From: Protonemura montana
Taxonomy: Eukaryota > Arthropoda > Insecta > Plecoptera > Nemouridae
NCBI GenBank assembly: GCA_947568835.1
Contig: OX387606.1
Coordinates: forward strand, 21,491,225-21,555,224
Direction: 5' to 3'
DNA length: 64,000 nucleotides
The notes under the pieces are model-generated. The model did not search any database. It worked only from the letters and a program-made list of their open reading frames with translations, and was not told the DNA's origin. A program made the position numbers and the translations under genes. This document shows, in pieces, positions 22,501 to 33,260 of this stretch. Each line of letters starts with the position of its first letter. The stretch's first letter is position 1.

Positions 22501-25205
22501 GCACGGCTGGTTGACCCATCACGCGGTCCACGGGTCGCCCCATCACGGGCATGACCACCCTTACCACATGTTGCCGGCTCGTTTGCTCAGCAGGAACTAA
22601 TCTTGAATTTCTTCTTAAAATTGTATTTCATCCTGCTGTGATTACAGTTACCAAACACTGGCTTCATATCCAACAAACATTTAGTAATGGACCTACCTAT
22701 ACAGGCAACAAAAATGTAACAGCAAATAACTGGAAAAATCAATAAATTCAATTAAAATAACAAGCCTACAAGGTCTGACAAGCCAATGTTTCACAGATGC
22801 GGTTCCGCCCGACTCTCCGTTCCTTGCGGTCGTCAAAAGCGGACAAAACCCCCGCGTTGTTCTCGTGCCTGCCTGCTGCCTGCCGCCTGTCACCACGCTG
22901 CCCGCCAAACACATCCCTGTCACTTCGGAGACTGCCCGCCATGCAACCTCGCGTGCGGCCAGTCGTTGCTTCGCTGCCCGCACGAGTGCCCACATCCTTG
23001 CCACTCCGCAGTCTGGCAAACTGTCCAGGCCGCGGCACCCGCAGGACCCTGGGAGAGGGTGCGTTCCAATTAATTAAATTCAATTCAATAGGGAAATATC
23101 TTTAAATTAAAACTATTTTTTAATTTTTTTTTGTGAGAAAATAATGAACACGTATTTTTTTATTTTCTTCTAAATCCAATTTTCAATAAAATATACCTGT
23201 TTGTATACCTAATTTTTGTATGTAGTTTTCTTTTGAGCCTTAATGATTTAATAAGCACTTAACAAATAAACTGTCTATTGCCCGCCAGGTGTTGCCCACA
23301 CAAGAGCTGCGACAACTGCCGTGCCCCCCCTGCGCGGTGCCCGTCCCCGTCACTTGCCTTGGCGGCCACGAGACTCGCGACTGGCCTTGCCACCAAGCCA
23401 CTCCCACTTCCTGTCTGCGAGCCTGCAATCGGCCGCTCGCCTGCGGAAATCACGCGTGCAAGAAGGCTTGCCACGTTGAGGCATGCACACCCTGCGAAAC
23501 GGGCTGTGAGATGGCACGGCCTGAGGGGTGTACGCATCCTTGCAAGAAGCCGTGCCACCCTGGGGCGTGCTCACCCTGTGCCCAGATGCTCAAGTGAGGA
23601 ACGACTGCAACGTACTGGCTTTGCAGATCTCTAATAACCTGGATAGAGCATAGGATTCAGCCAGCTGATCTCAAATAACCTGAATAGAGCATAGGATCCA
23701 GCCAGCAGATCTCTAATAACCTGGAAAGGGCATAGGACCCTGCCAGCTGATCTCAAATAACCTAGATAGAGCATGGGATCCAGCCAGCTGATCTCAAATC
23801 ATCTGAATAGAGCATATGATCTAGCCAGCTAATCTAAATTTAAGATACATTTTATGGTAAGAGTCCCTAAATCCAAGGGTCCTTATGATTTCAATGCTAA
23901 TTTTAAATTACTTGAAATGCATTTTCAACCAATTTTAACCAATGGTAAAAATTGCAAAAACTCCGTAAACTAATGATGAAAACCTGAAATAGCACGGCCC
24001 TAAAATGGTTTCTTTGAGAGAACTTAAAATCAGGGACTCTCAAGATGGATGCCTTGACTACCCATGTTATTATTATTAGAGATCAGTGGTTGTGACTGGA
24101 TAATGCTCTTAAGTTGACAGAGACAAATTAATAGCTTGTTTACGAACTTAATCCCAGTGAACATTAGTTTCTCATTGAAGATGCTTTGTTATTATTGGGT
24201 TTGTTATTACGTGTGAATGGCTTGTTTGTGCAGGATCCGATGCCACTGCGGGCTGGCTCAGCTTTACGTTCGTTGCGGAGAATGGACCGGAAGCGGTGAC
24301 GGCAAGCACGCCATGCAGAGCTGCACTGGACAGTGTCCCAAGAACGTGAGTGTGATTCTTGGAAAGACTCATCTCTGATAGTGATTTGTCTCAATAACTG
24401 GGTGCTAGTTGTTTTGGTGCTAGTGGTCTGGGTGCTGAATAATCAAGCCAAACCAATCAATCAATCAATCAATCAATTCTTAAGGTAGACTTCTTATCAT
24501 TTGACTTTAATCATTAAATATTTAATAATTTAAATGTCACTTATGTTTGTTTAGTTGCCTGCTTCCTAAAATGTTCTTATCTCACAATTAAAGCAAACTG
24601 CCCCACATATTTTATCTGGATACCTGGATTAACATCTCAATCTCAGACAGTTGATTGATTTGTGGTGTTCATTCTCTCTGTGGCACTGGTTTAATGGATC
24701 AGATTTTTTGCTTACACATACCTAATTTCTGTGCAACTTGAATTGCATCAAAATTTCCAGTACTAACAACGCATCCTGATCCCCCTGTCAGTACGCTTGC
24801 GGCCACCGATGCACAGCTCAGTGCCATCCTGGAAAGTGTCCTTCTGCAGAGGCGTGTCGCCACAAGGTCAAGACATTCTGCGCTTGCCGCCGGCTCAAGA
24901 GAGACTTTACCTGCGACGTGGTTCGTGCTGGACGTGCTGTCGTCGACTGCGACGATGTCTGCAAAGAACTGGGCGAGCAGCAGCGATTGAAAGCAGAGTC
25001 AGAGCGTGAGCGGAAGAGCCTGGAGGAAGAGCGGCAGAATCGCGAGGAAGTGGAACGGTTCGAGAAGAAGATGCAGGGCAAGAAGAAGAAGGATCGTCGC
25101 CGGGTCGAGAAGGAAGAGCACGTGTCGTTCGTGCAGAAATACTGGATTTACGGGGCTGGTTTGGTTGGGATTTTCATTGCAGCAAGCGTATGGGCTTTGA
25201 TGTAA
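16599..25205 (+). CDS. NFXL1: NFXL1: NFX1-type zinc-finger membrane protein (10 exons, complete)
   Basis: Exons: 16599-16827, 17375-17654, 18389-18567, 19105-19348, 20405-20663, 21051-21307, 22797-23058, 23289-23593, 24234-24345, 24792-25205. Phases join without gaps, giving 846 aa (human NFXL1 is about 911 aa, from memory). The start opens with an RGG/Gly-Arg-rich N-terminus followed by an acidic ESSEEEDE stretch. Exons 2-3 encode a RING/PHD-like Cys-His domain (CLVC to CPKC), which in the family implies E3-ligase-like function. Exons 3-10 hold a long series of NFX1-type zinc fingers (CGHxC, CHPGxCPPC and variants). Exon 10 then gives a charged Glu/Lys/Arg coiled coil, a KKKKDRRR patch and a hydrophobic C-terminal segment ([20 protein letters not shown]). 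That segment makes it a tail-anchored protein, as in vertebrate NFXL1, and separates it from NFX1. The molecular role is poorly known. Confidence 0.94.
17690..18195 (-). repeat. VNTR-bearing element, NFXL1 intron 2 (inverted copy)
   Basis: This is the reverse-complement orientation of the 8706-9330 element. The terminal segment lies at about 17690-17955 (GTTGCCATGGACAGACTTTC, CTCTCAAAGAG). It is followed by about six copies of the 41-bp unit at 17957-18193, with core ATCAGCTGGCTGGATCCTAT. Unit-to-unit divergence is higher than in the NVL copy. Confidence 0.85.
19780..19940 (-). repeat. Dispersed repeat family C copy, NFXL1 intron 4
   Basis: Contains GCTTTCACCCTTGATGAAGT, then AACTAGTTCTAAGGTTGGAT and GACATGAGTCTAAAAACCAG. 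All match the family C landmarks at 6220/6970, 36290 and 56255. Confidence 0.6.
21516..22180. mobile_element. MITE with about 45-bp terminal inverted repeats and TTAA flanks
   Basis: The left end is TTAA then AGGGGCATTCACCCTT, continuing with ATTATTTTTTACCAT. The right end, reverse-complemented, is TTAA then GGGGCATTTACCCTT, continuing with ATTATTTTTTACCAT. Both ends abut TTAA, as expected for piggyBac-type target sites, with a one-base offset at one end. The 657-bp interior has a GC-rich core with a 78-codon open frame at 21640-21876 that resembles nothing I know. It lies in NFXL1 intron 6. Confidence 0.8.
22195..22445. repeat. Two family B fragments in opposite orientation
   Basis: A forward fragment (ACAATTAAATAATTACGA, TTAAGGTTAGC) at about 22195-22270 is followed by an inverted fragment (GAGGTTTGTTAAAAAGGAC, CATCGGGTGGCACC, AGAACGTTTAACATCAGCGC). 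A third short piece (ACCACATGTTGCCGGCTCG) follows near 22560. It lies beside the MITE in NFXL1 intron 6. Confidence 0.55.
23626..24065 (+). repeat. VNTR-bearing element, NFXL1 intron 8
   Basis: About five degenerate copies of the 41-bp unit (23626-23835) are followed by the conserved segment, which has TTTGAGAGAACTTAAAATC and GGGACTCTCAAG. Orientation matches the NVL intron 7 copy. The array starts about 33 bp after the exon 8 donor. Confidence 0.8.
24651..24705 (-). repeat. Probable SINE tail remnant
   Basis: TTGATTGATTTGTGGTGTTC and GTGGCACTGGTTTAATGG resemble the minus-strand tail of the 5S-derived SINE, without head or body. It lies in NFXL1 intron 9, next to an AATC microsatellite at about 24455-24476. 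Confidence 0.4.
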
Positions 25206-26152
25206 TCAGGCTCAGGGTAATCTGTTTGGGAGGATTTTAATTGGTTTGTTTCATTCCAGATTCGAACAGAATTAAGTAGTTTCGTTTTGTCCCCTGCTGT
25301 TTTCCCTTTGATCCCTGAATTACTTGGGTCTCTCGAGTTTGTGTGTGTTTCAATTCCATTTTCTTTTCTTTTCAGCAACAGAAGTATTTGGAAAATACTT
25401 TTTTTTAAGTAGTGGGTAGCTAGGTACATCAGATTTAGTTATTAAGGTAGTTCTGAGGAAGGTCTAGCAGCATCTGATAGACTGTTGGCCTATCTAGTGA
25501 GGTCATTCACATTCGAAGCTGATAACCAAACAATACAGCTGATGTGACAATGTAGACTAGATAACTGCAACTCGACACATATTTTTTTGCATGCAAAAGT
25601 TTTATTTCTATGTTGATTACTTCAACTGGATTTGTACTTGAACTCCAGATTGCAGTACCTTAAGTCAAAAAGAGTGTAGTCAGTTTTTATAATTTTTTCA
25701 TGGGGTCATAACGGGAATCATAATTTTTCATTGGTCGCATTTAAATGTTAGCCTCATCTTTGGGGTTTAATTCCTTTACAGTCATTTAATGATGGGTATG
25801 TCTTAGACCATGCCATACACAGTGTGATAACCACTGATTTTTGTGTTATATGCACTTGACAGCACTGGAAAGTTTTGAGCTATAAAAGCTTGATTACTTG
25901 ATGCTCAATCTTACATTCGTTTTGATAGAAACCTTAGTATTATCTACGTATTCTGCCCAATTGACGATCTAGAAATCACAATCTAGCGTTTTTTCGCCGG
26001 TGAACTTTGGAGCTCAAGGCGACAGATTTGATATGTGGCAGAGTTGTGCTATCTGACCACTTTGCTCAGCACACGTGTTCCCTATCTGAGTTAGCAGCTG
26101 GTCTGGTCAGTGGCCAGCTAGTATTGGCAGCGACACACTCGACACGGTCGGC
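25206..26152. other. Intergenic region between NFXL1 and the membrane-protein gene
   Basis: It holds the presumed NFXL1 3' UTR and the promoter or 5' UTR of the next gene, both on the plus strand. No exon-like segment or repeat copy was recognised, and no AATAAA hexamer was found close to the NFXL1 stop. Confidence 0.4.
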
Positions 26153-29100
26153 ATGGCTCATCTTCAGCTCACTGGGTTCAATCAGGACATCGCTCGCCTT
26201 GAATTCGACGGGGTAATTATTTGGCACTTGGTCTTATAAGGAATTGGTTTCTTAGTCAAGGTAAACAAGGCATTCCACTCAAATTTTGGAATGATTCGTC
26301 GATTCACATAGCAAGAACAATCTCTGGGTCAAGGTAGTGATAATGAACTCTAATGAAGGTGCACGGTTACCAGATTCGTATCATATATAAATGAGTCTGT
26401 GTGTGAAAATCAGGCCAGCTCGTGCCCGACTTATCTGTTTCTTATCTGCGCGGAGATAGTAAAGAGACATCTCTGTACCTGCTATTTCCTGTAGTTGTAT
26501 GGGTGTAGGTAGTTTACCTGCTACACAGGCATTGTAATTGATGGTAATTAGCGTAATGTACTGCATTTAAAGAACTGTCAGCGGAATAAATAAATATTCA
26601 TGACGTGTGTCCTCGCCTGATGCACCTACCTACGCTTCGCGGGTTTCTAGCAAGCCTAGCAATGTCCCTAATATTACTGACATTTGATACCTACCTACCG
26701 CCGGCATAAGTGATTCAAAACCAGCTACTTGCCAATTTCCCTTTGGGAGTTAACATGTTGATTCGCACGTACTTTTCAATTACATTACTTATTTTAAGAA
26801 TACGAATGAATAATCCCTGGTTATTATGGTATGGTAAGACGCATAGCATCAACTTAAGCTCCATGTTCAAACAATTAGCAAGTCCCTTCGAGTTTGATTA
26901 AATGTGAGGTAAGTAGGTAGGTAGTAGCAGGAAGGCCGGTCGAATGTAATGTTGTTGTGATACGGGATCGTTGACTCTAACTCGGCTTGGTTGCCGCAGT
27001 TCTGGGACTGGTTTGTCAAAGTGAACGACATCCACGAGCTATGGCGAGCGCAACCCACGTACTTGCTGGTGCAGGCCTCCTTCCTCTTCGGCCTGCTCAC
27101 CACTTTCATTCATGGTAAGCATGTGAGACAAGGCACTAGATGACTGGACAGGGGTTGTCAGTAAGGGGTAGTTTAAGCACCAACATAGTCATCAGCTTGG
27201 ATTCTGCTCTAGAAGAAAGAACAGGCAGAAGGTAATTAGTACCTGATTTATCTCCGTATGGTTTGCTTGAAATTGTAAAGGAAATTACGGAATACTATAA
27301 TCAAGTAGCCTCATCTATGAATCCATAATTTAACTATATCATAAACAGCGACAATTTTTCTCGAATCCCGTCTTTGGGTAAAAAATTAAGTGACAGCCAC
27401 TAAATTGATTACTTTTGACACAGCAGTGATTTAAAAGGCACTTAATAAATCCCCATATTATTATTCTACTCAAAAGCATATCTGCATATATATTTTTTAA
27501 AACGAAACCTTCAAATATCAAAAAAGATGTAAGAACCAGCTCAAAAAGCTGGCGTCTTAAAAGCGTAAGAAGCCCTTAAGGGCACGTAAAATTCCCTACT
27601 AACAATCACTTTTCATCCCCAGCTGTACGTAACGGGGGTCGCTACCCCTACCTGTGGGTCGGCACCATCCTCCACGGCGTGGTCGTCGAGATCATTACCT
27701 ACAACTTGGACGACATCGACAACTTCTGGCACTCGCAGACGCCGGTCGTCTTCCTGGGACGCCGACTTCCCCTGCACATCATAACCCTCTGTGAGCACCA
27801 TGACTGCAATTATCTCCCTTCTTATCCCTAAAATACCTTAAGCCAACAAAGTACAGATCAAGCCGATGATAATTGATGATGCGTTTCGATTGTAATGTAG
27901 CATTAAAAAAAATGGAAACACTGGTCCTCGTGAGATCATCAAAGTTCAGTAACACTGCGCTGGTCAGGTATTGGATGGGTGACCACCGAACTGTTCACCG
28001 TGTTGAAAACACCAGTTCTCTTGTGATCACCGAAGTTAAGGAACACTACGCTGGGTCTGGTATTGGATGGATGACCATCTTACATGGCCAGTTCTGTTCG
28101 GAAGAGAGACTGAAGCGATTCAAATTAGTTCAACACTTCATTCACATTGGTTATCAATCTATCGACTGCTTATATATAAATGGAGGATTTTCCAGAGGGA
28201 CATGCAAAGCCGGTGGTCCCCTTGGTGCTCGTCGACAAAAGTAGGTTACATTCCGACACCGGATTTCCCTCCTTCTTTCTAGGCTGGGTTCACAACAAAT
28301 ACATCTTTAACATCAGTAGGCATGCATCTCCATTTATCCCGAACCTTGTGGCAAGCCAACATGGAAGTCTGACTTTTCCCTCCCCTCATGCTTATTGCTT
28401 ACATCCTAAACTCGATTGCGCCAAGTTATGTTTGACCACATCGAAGTCACAGCTCTAAAGATACTAATTTATCAGTAACTTAATCTGCTGTTAAACGTCG
28501 AAACAGTGACACGAACTCATGGACGAGGAAAAACATGTTATACATACAGATATAACTTCTCCCTGGTAGGAAGTTAATTGATAATTGAAGTGTTAATAAC
28601 ACGCTGATATGGCATGATAACATGTATGATAACGAGTTTGATGAACGGGTCCTTGATTCTTCTATCACAGAATGTCAAATCAATCGAACTTATAGGTCTG
28701 CTAGATTACATAAAAGGGTGAAGGGTAAACTCGGTGCCAGCACGTAGCCTACTCCTGTCGAACAGCACCAAGGGGACTACCTTAAAGTCCCGAACAACAG
28801 GAACACCGAACAAGGTACACCGCGAACAACAGGATTCCTCCACAAATCCATGCTGCCGGGAGGTTGATAAGCAAGGCTAGTGAAGTTGCTGTACTAGCTT
28901 TCATCCCTCCAACTTCTCTCCCGAACAGAACTGGTCATGTGTATGATGGTCACCCATCCAATACCTGACCCAGCGCAGTGTTTCTTAACTTCGGTGATCT
29001 CACGAGGATCAGTGTTTCCAACATACCAAACCGTCCGGTTTTGGTAATCAGTGGAAGGATTATCGTCCAGAGGTGGAGTCACCGTCGTTTCGAGTGTTAA

Positions 29101-31244
29101 GACATTTAATTTCGTTATTTCTCGCAGATTACTCGCATTTGAGACTGGTTTACACTCAATTAAACTTTATTAATGCTAACCTCGACGATTGATAAATATG
29201 TATCGATATTTTGAGTTGTAATTATTTAATCGTAGAGGTTAGTTATAAAGTACTGACGCCACCGATACTACGTGTTGCCGGCTCGTTTGCTCAGCAGAGT
29301 CTGACTATGAAGCGCTGAAACGCAGCCTTCTTGACCCCCGTCTGGGTTAACTCCACAGACCCCGTGTTCCTGTACAATGCCTCGATCGCGGTCGCCAAGC
29401 TGCGGCTACCTTCCTGGGCCGAGCCGTTCGCCGTCGGGCTGACCGTCGTGCTCATCGACATCCCCTACGACATCGTCTCCGTCAAGTTCCTGCACTGGAC
29501 CTGGCACGACACCGACCCTAACATCGGGGAGCGGCATTACTGGGTGGGTAATAACCAACCAACCCCGTCTTCCCTTTGCAATCCGTAGTTACGGTCATTT
29601 TACTGTCTCAACCTTCGTTCAATTAGACATACTTACCATGGGCACAGCATTTTATTTTAATGAAACTTTCGATCCACTTAAAAAAATCGTATGTTTCCAT
29701 CCTCAAATCAAATTTCAGTTACCAGAGATTGAACGGATGTGACGCGGTAGAGCATCACTATATTTATTATAATCAGAGTGACTGTGAGTATTAAAAGCCT
29801 CATGGTTCTACTCCTTGGAGATCCGTCATTCTCATCAAATATCTAAATTTCCTCTCAAAAAGGTCATGTCCCATTAGCACAGTTAGCTACAGCAACAACC
29901 AGCAAAAGTAGAGACCGAGTTCGAGTCCCCGATTTGGTGTCCCCCGAGTGCTTTCAGCATGACCTTTCCACCACCAACTCTGCAATATAGATTGCGCAAT
30001 TTTTGCTTCTTGTGAAGGCATCCCCATTAAGATCACCCTACCGTCTCCGTACAGGTTCCCTGGAACTCGTACTACTTCCACGCCACGTTCGCGGCCAGTT
30101 TCACGTTCTTCTTCCACGCACTGCGCCGCTGGTTCGCGTCGAGCAACGCGACCAAGTGGCAGGCGACCACGTTTCGTCGCGAGGCACTGTTCACCGTGGT
30201 TCCCGCCCTCCTGGGCATGCCCGGCGGCGTCCTGCTCTTCCTACCTCTCTACCACCCACTGCACGACCTCGCTGGTCTGCACTCCGAGGTCACCTTCTTC
30301 ATGCTCTTCACCTTCTTCCTGGTTGTCGTGTGGTCGGCGGATCGCAACCCCGTGGCCGGCTCGCGGCCCCAGAAGGGTCTGAAGACGTCCAAGGGCACGT
30401 GGCTGGTCTGTCTGCAACTGGTGATCCACTACCTGACATTCCTCAGCATCGTGGTCTGGTGGAACCCTGAGGAGGAGGTGTCCATTGGACTGCACGAGAA
30501 GACCGGGCCTTGTGGAGAAGTTGTCCCCATACACACGGCCTTCGGGACGGTAAGTTCTATTACTGTTTCCATTTTTCGGAGATCAGAGAGAACTTAAGTG
30601 GGTCTCTATTGACTTCTGTGGAAAAATACAAGTTATACTTGCAGGGATCTTTGTGGTATCCCTTTAGCTCTGTCATTTGAAGCTCAACTGTGAAACAAAT
30701 TCCTTCAATTCTTCCCGACAAGAGTGCATTCCTGGATAATTTCACCAACCATTTCGCAACATCATATCAGAGTCACTGTAAAATATATGGGAACATTTTG
30801 TTACCACAGTGGTAACAACCTGTGAGATTCTGAAAACATCGCCTGTGATTGGTGTTTAGCAGTGAAACCCCGGTAAGGTATTAGAAAAGACCCTGCCTTG
30901 TGGCCCAGTCTTTGATGTTGGAGCCTAGAACCCACATTTCCAGCCACTGATCCGCCTGGCGTTCCTCCTTACAGGTACTCAGCAAGCGTAAGTATCTCTG
31001 CGTGACGGACTACGACGAGGACTACTTCGACTTCAGTTGCCTGCCCGGTGGCCGGCTTCCTGTGAACGGCTCCACGTGGTACACAGCCTGTGGAACGCCC
31101 TTCAGGAACCGCACCGAGTACCTGGCCGTCGTGGGCACTATCTGTTTCGCCGCCCTCGTCGTCTTCTACAACATGCACTTCGGCTCGGCCAGGGTGGCCG
31201 CCCAGGAATCGCAGACCGCCAAGAGCAAGACGAAGAAGCACTAG
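26153..31244 (+). CDS. Uncharacterised multi-pass membrane protein (6 exons)
   Basis: Exons: 26153-26212, 27000-27114, 27623-27790, 29359-29543, 30055-30549, 30975-31244. Phases join to give 430 aa. About nine hydrophobic segments are visible, for example YLLVQASFLFGLLTTFIH in exon 2, WLVCLQLVIHYLTFLSIVVW in exon 5 and VVGTICFAALVVFY in exon 6. Conserved-looking polar motifs lie inside membrane regions: HGVVVEIITY, LIDIPYDIVSVKF and WTWHDTDP. N-glycosylation sequons (NGST, NRT) lie in the exon 6 loop. The tail KTKKH fits a KxKxx ER-retrieval pattern. I recognise it only as an uncharacterised animal family, possibly the one Pfam calls DUF7802 (recalled, unchecked). The Glu/Asp/Trp spacing is faintly like bacterial CruF/DUF422 carotenoid hydratases. 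Exon 1 (20 codons) is the weakest part. The exon 4 acceptor could instead lie about 34 bp upstream, which also keeps frame. Confidence 0.8.
27910..28295 (+). mobile_element. 5S-derived SINE with two tandem heads
   Basis: Two successive 5S-like heads are present: TTGGATGGGTGACC near 27973 and TTGGATGGATGACC near 28062, each preceded by CACTG/CACTACGCTGG and GTTAAG/GTTCAG boxes. The body is diverged (CCGGTGGTCCCCTTGGTGCT) and the tail is lost. It lies in intron 3 of the membrane-protein gene. Confidence 0.75.
28715..29043 (-). mobile_element. 5S-derived SINE, tail-truncated
   Basis: On the minus strand it carries the head (CGAAGTTAAGAAACACTGCG) and body, with an internal short duplication around 28790-28825 (GAACAACAGG, GAACACCGAAC). 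It lies in intron 3 of the membrane-protein gene. Confidence 0.75.
29045..29320 (-). repeat. Dispersed repeat family B copy
   Basis: Inverted copy with GGTGGAGTCACCGTCGTTTC, TCTCGCAGATTACTCGCATT, GACTGGTTTACACTCAATTA and GTGTTGCCGGCTCGTTTGCT. It ends about 40 bp before the exon 4 acceptor of the membrane-protein gene. Confidence 0.75.
29735..29950 (-). repeat. tRNA-like dispersed repeat, copy 3
   Basis: AGTGACTGTGAGTATTAAAAG and GGTTCTACTCCTTGGAGATC (about 29778-29822) are the reverse complement of the 8100-8155 flank. The adjacent block has a TTAGCTACAGCA A-box-like run and GAGTTCGAGTCCC B-box-like run. It lies in intron 4 of the membrane-protein gene. Confidence 0.45.
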
Positions 31245-33260
31245 GACCAACCATCGGCTTAACGCTCGAGGATGTGTGGCGTTGTGGAGATACTCGTGTC
31301 TGAAAGTACATGTTTCGATTACGGTTTGGTCAACTCGATGGCCGTCCTTTTTAACAAAACTTTACAATCAAATAGACATGACTCAAAAATCAAAATATCG
31401 ATACCTCTATTACAAGCGCTGAGGTAAGCAGTAATTAAGAGTAATTGAGCGTAAACTGGTCACTAATACAATTGTTATGCGAGAAATAACAAATTGTAAT
31501 TTCTTAATTCTTGAAACTACGGTGACGCCATCTCTGGGTGACCATACTATTGTCAGTAATTCAGTGATCAGTCCGAAGTTTCCGTGACGGTGGTTCAAAT
31601 TTAGCGCTTAGACTCCGACTGACAGCTAGACGTTATCCTAGGCGCTGCAAATTGACAGTTCGGGGAGACGATTATCAAGTTAGTAACTGATTTTCTAAAC
31701 CTGTAAGCCTTGCTGCCAAGGAAACATTTGATCAAAAAACGCATGACTTTCCTTTCGAGCAAAACCGCACGACATGGAAATCCGATTGCTTGAATTTAAA
31801 TCAAACAAAGTAAACGACAAAAAGGTAATTATTTCGCAAATAAATGAGCATGTTTGCCAAACCAGGCACGTACTTTTCATGATCTGTGATAATTCACTCC
31901 TTCATTGAAATGCTAATGCAGTTGTTAATACCAAGTGCGTCCAGATATATAACAGAATAATCGCGAGTGATTCAGACTCCAGGTTTTGTTGTATTTTCGA
32001 TTTCCACGCTTGCTTTTCCTGACCAGCGATTCCCCGCCTCATTCCACATCCATCTTCTTTCGAGGCGAACACCGCAACGACCGCGACAGGAAGTCTCGGT
32101 AGCCGTCAGCACCGGTGACAGTCCGTCTTATCTCGGCTGGTTTCCTTCCCAGTCAGTCAACGTCTCTCTCCAGACCCAACAACTCGAACACATCCCGGCG
32201 CTCCAGAAAAACACCTTTGAAATGGTCACTTCTGGCAACCTACCTCACAGCAGCTGGCTCTGTGGAGCAAGTATATGCCAGCACTGAGACACTTGGGTTA
32301 TTTGTGTGTTTATGACCGAGAGTAATATTTATGATTTCCAATTTACTCACATCAGTTCGGCAATAATGGTAAGTGAATTTCAAGGCTTGGCCACGATCTA
32401 TTTTTGCTTGCAATTCGTTCACGGGCCAGACAACCGCAGAGTTGTGCAACCACTGACTTAGCTCGTCTCGGCTGTGGCAACTCAAGTTTTGAGTCACAGC
32501 ACGAAATGCATTGAATCTAGAGCAGTTCTACATTGGGTATGAATACTACAAGGACATTGAAAACCGAGCGAAAGAGTAATGTGTTTTGCTAGCGTGTGTG
32601 CCTATGAAAAGTGCAATAAAATCACGACCGACGATAAAAAAAAAAAAAAAACTTATATCGCAGCGATTGTTGTCATGTGACCGAGATTTACAGAATATTG
32701 GATAGGTTTTATTCGACGTCCAGCTTCTGATGCGGACGCGTATTTTCATACACATGTGCAGGTTTTAGCTGAGAAAAGAAATAAAAACACCACGCACCAG
32801 GCGTACTTTAGTCAGTACGTTTTTTCCACTGTTTCATATTGGGAAACTCACTGTCGAGCAACTGCAACAGGTCAGTCACTTAAAATTCACGGATTGGGTG
32901 TTTTTTCATCTTGTTTTGCAAGATTTCTGTTAATTATTTGATAAATGTCAATTAAAACACATTCAACAATAATTTGATCGATTGACAAACTTACTGAGTT
33001 GCCGATGCACTTCATTCTTGTCTGTTTGCATATCAAGGTGCAATGCTGGTAAAAGTGACAGCGAGCGATATCGAACCGAAGGTGCGTCGTGCGTATCTCT
33101 GATCGCATTGATTCTACAGCTCAGAGCGAGAATCGTTTGCAGCCGCATAAACGTGGTGCGTGTGCAAATATAACAGCGTAATCACGCATAAAAAGTCACG
33201 TCTTACGCAGCGTGTGGCGGGGATTTGTTACGCACCAGTCATGCGTGGCGACGTCGCGCG
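31245..33260. other. Intergenic region before the first exchanger gene
   Basis: It holds a family B copy (31335-31545) and a short poly-A run near 32637. Otherwise it has no recognised structure. An open frame of about 106 codons at 31967-32287 lacks an ATG and has no protein-like features. The 5' UTR and promoter of the exchanger gene presumably lie at the right end. Confidence 0.45.
31335..31545 (+). repeat. Dispersed repeat family B copy (partial)
   Basis: Shows GATGGCCGTCCTTTTTAACA, ACTCAAAAATCAAAATATCG, GCGTAAACTGGTCACTAAT, GAGAAATAACAAATTG and ACGGTGACGCCATCTCTGGG, in family B order. It starts about 90 bp after the membrane-protein stop codon, so it may lie in its 3' UTR. Confidence 0.7.

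Noticed and set aside
27900..28080. Functional 5S rRNA genes
   Set aside because: The 5S-like boxes are short, diverged and always joined to the same body; they are SINE promoters.
31967..32287. 106-codon open frame before exchanger A
   Set aside because: It has no ATG at its start, no recognisable domain, no convincing splice signals and ordinary intergenic composition.
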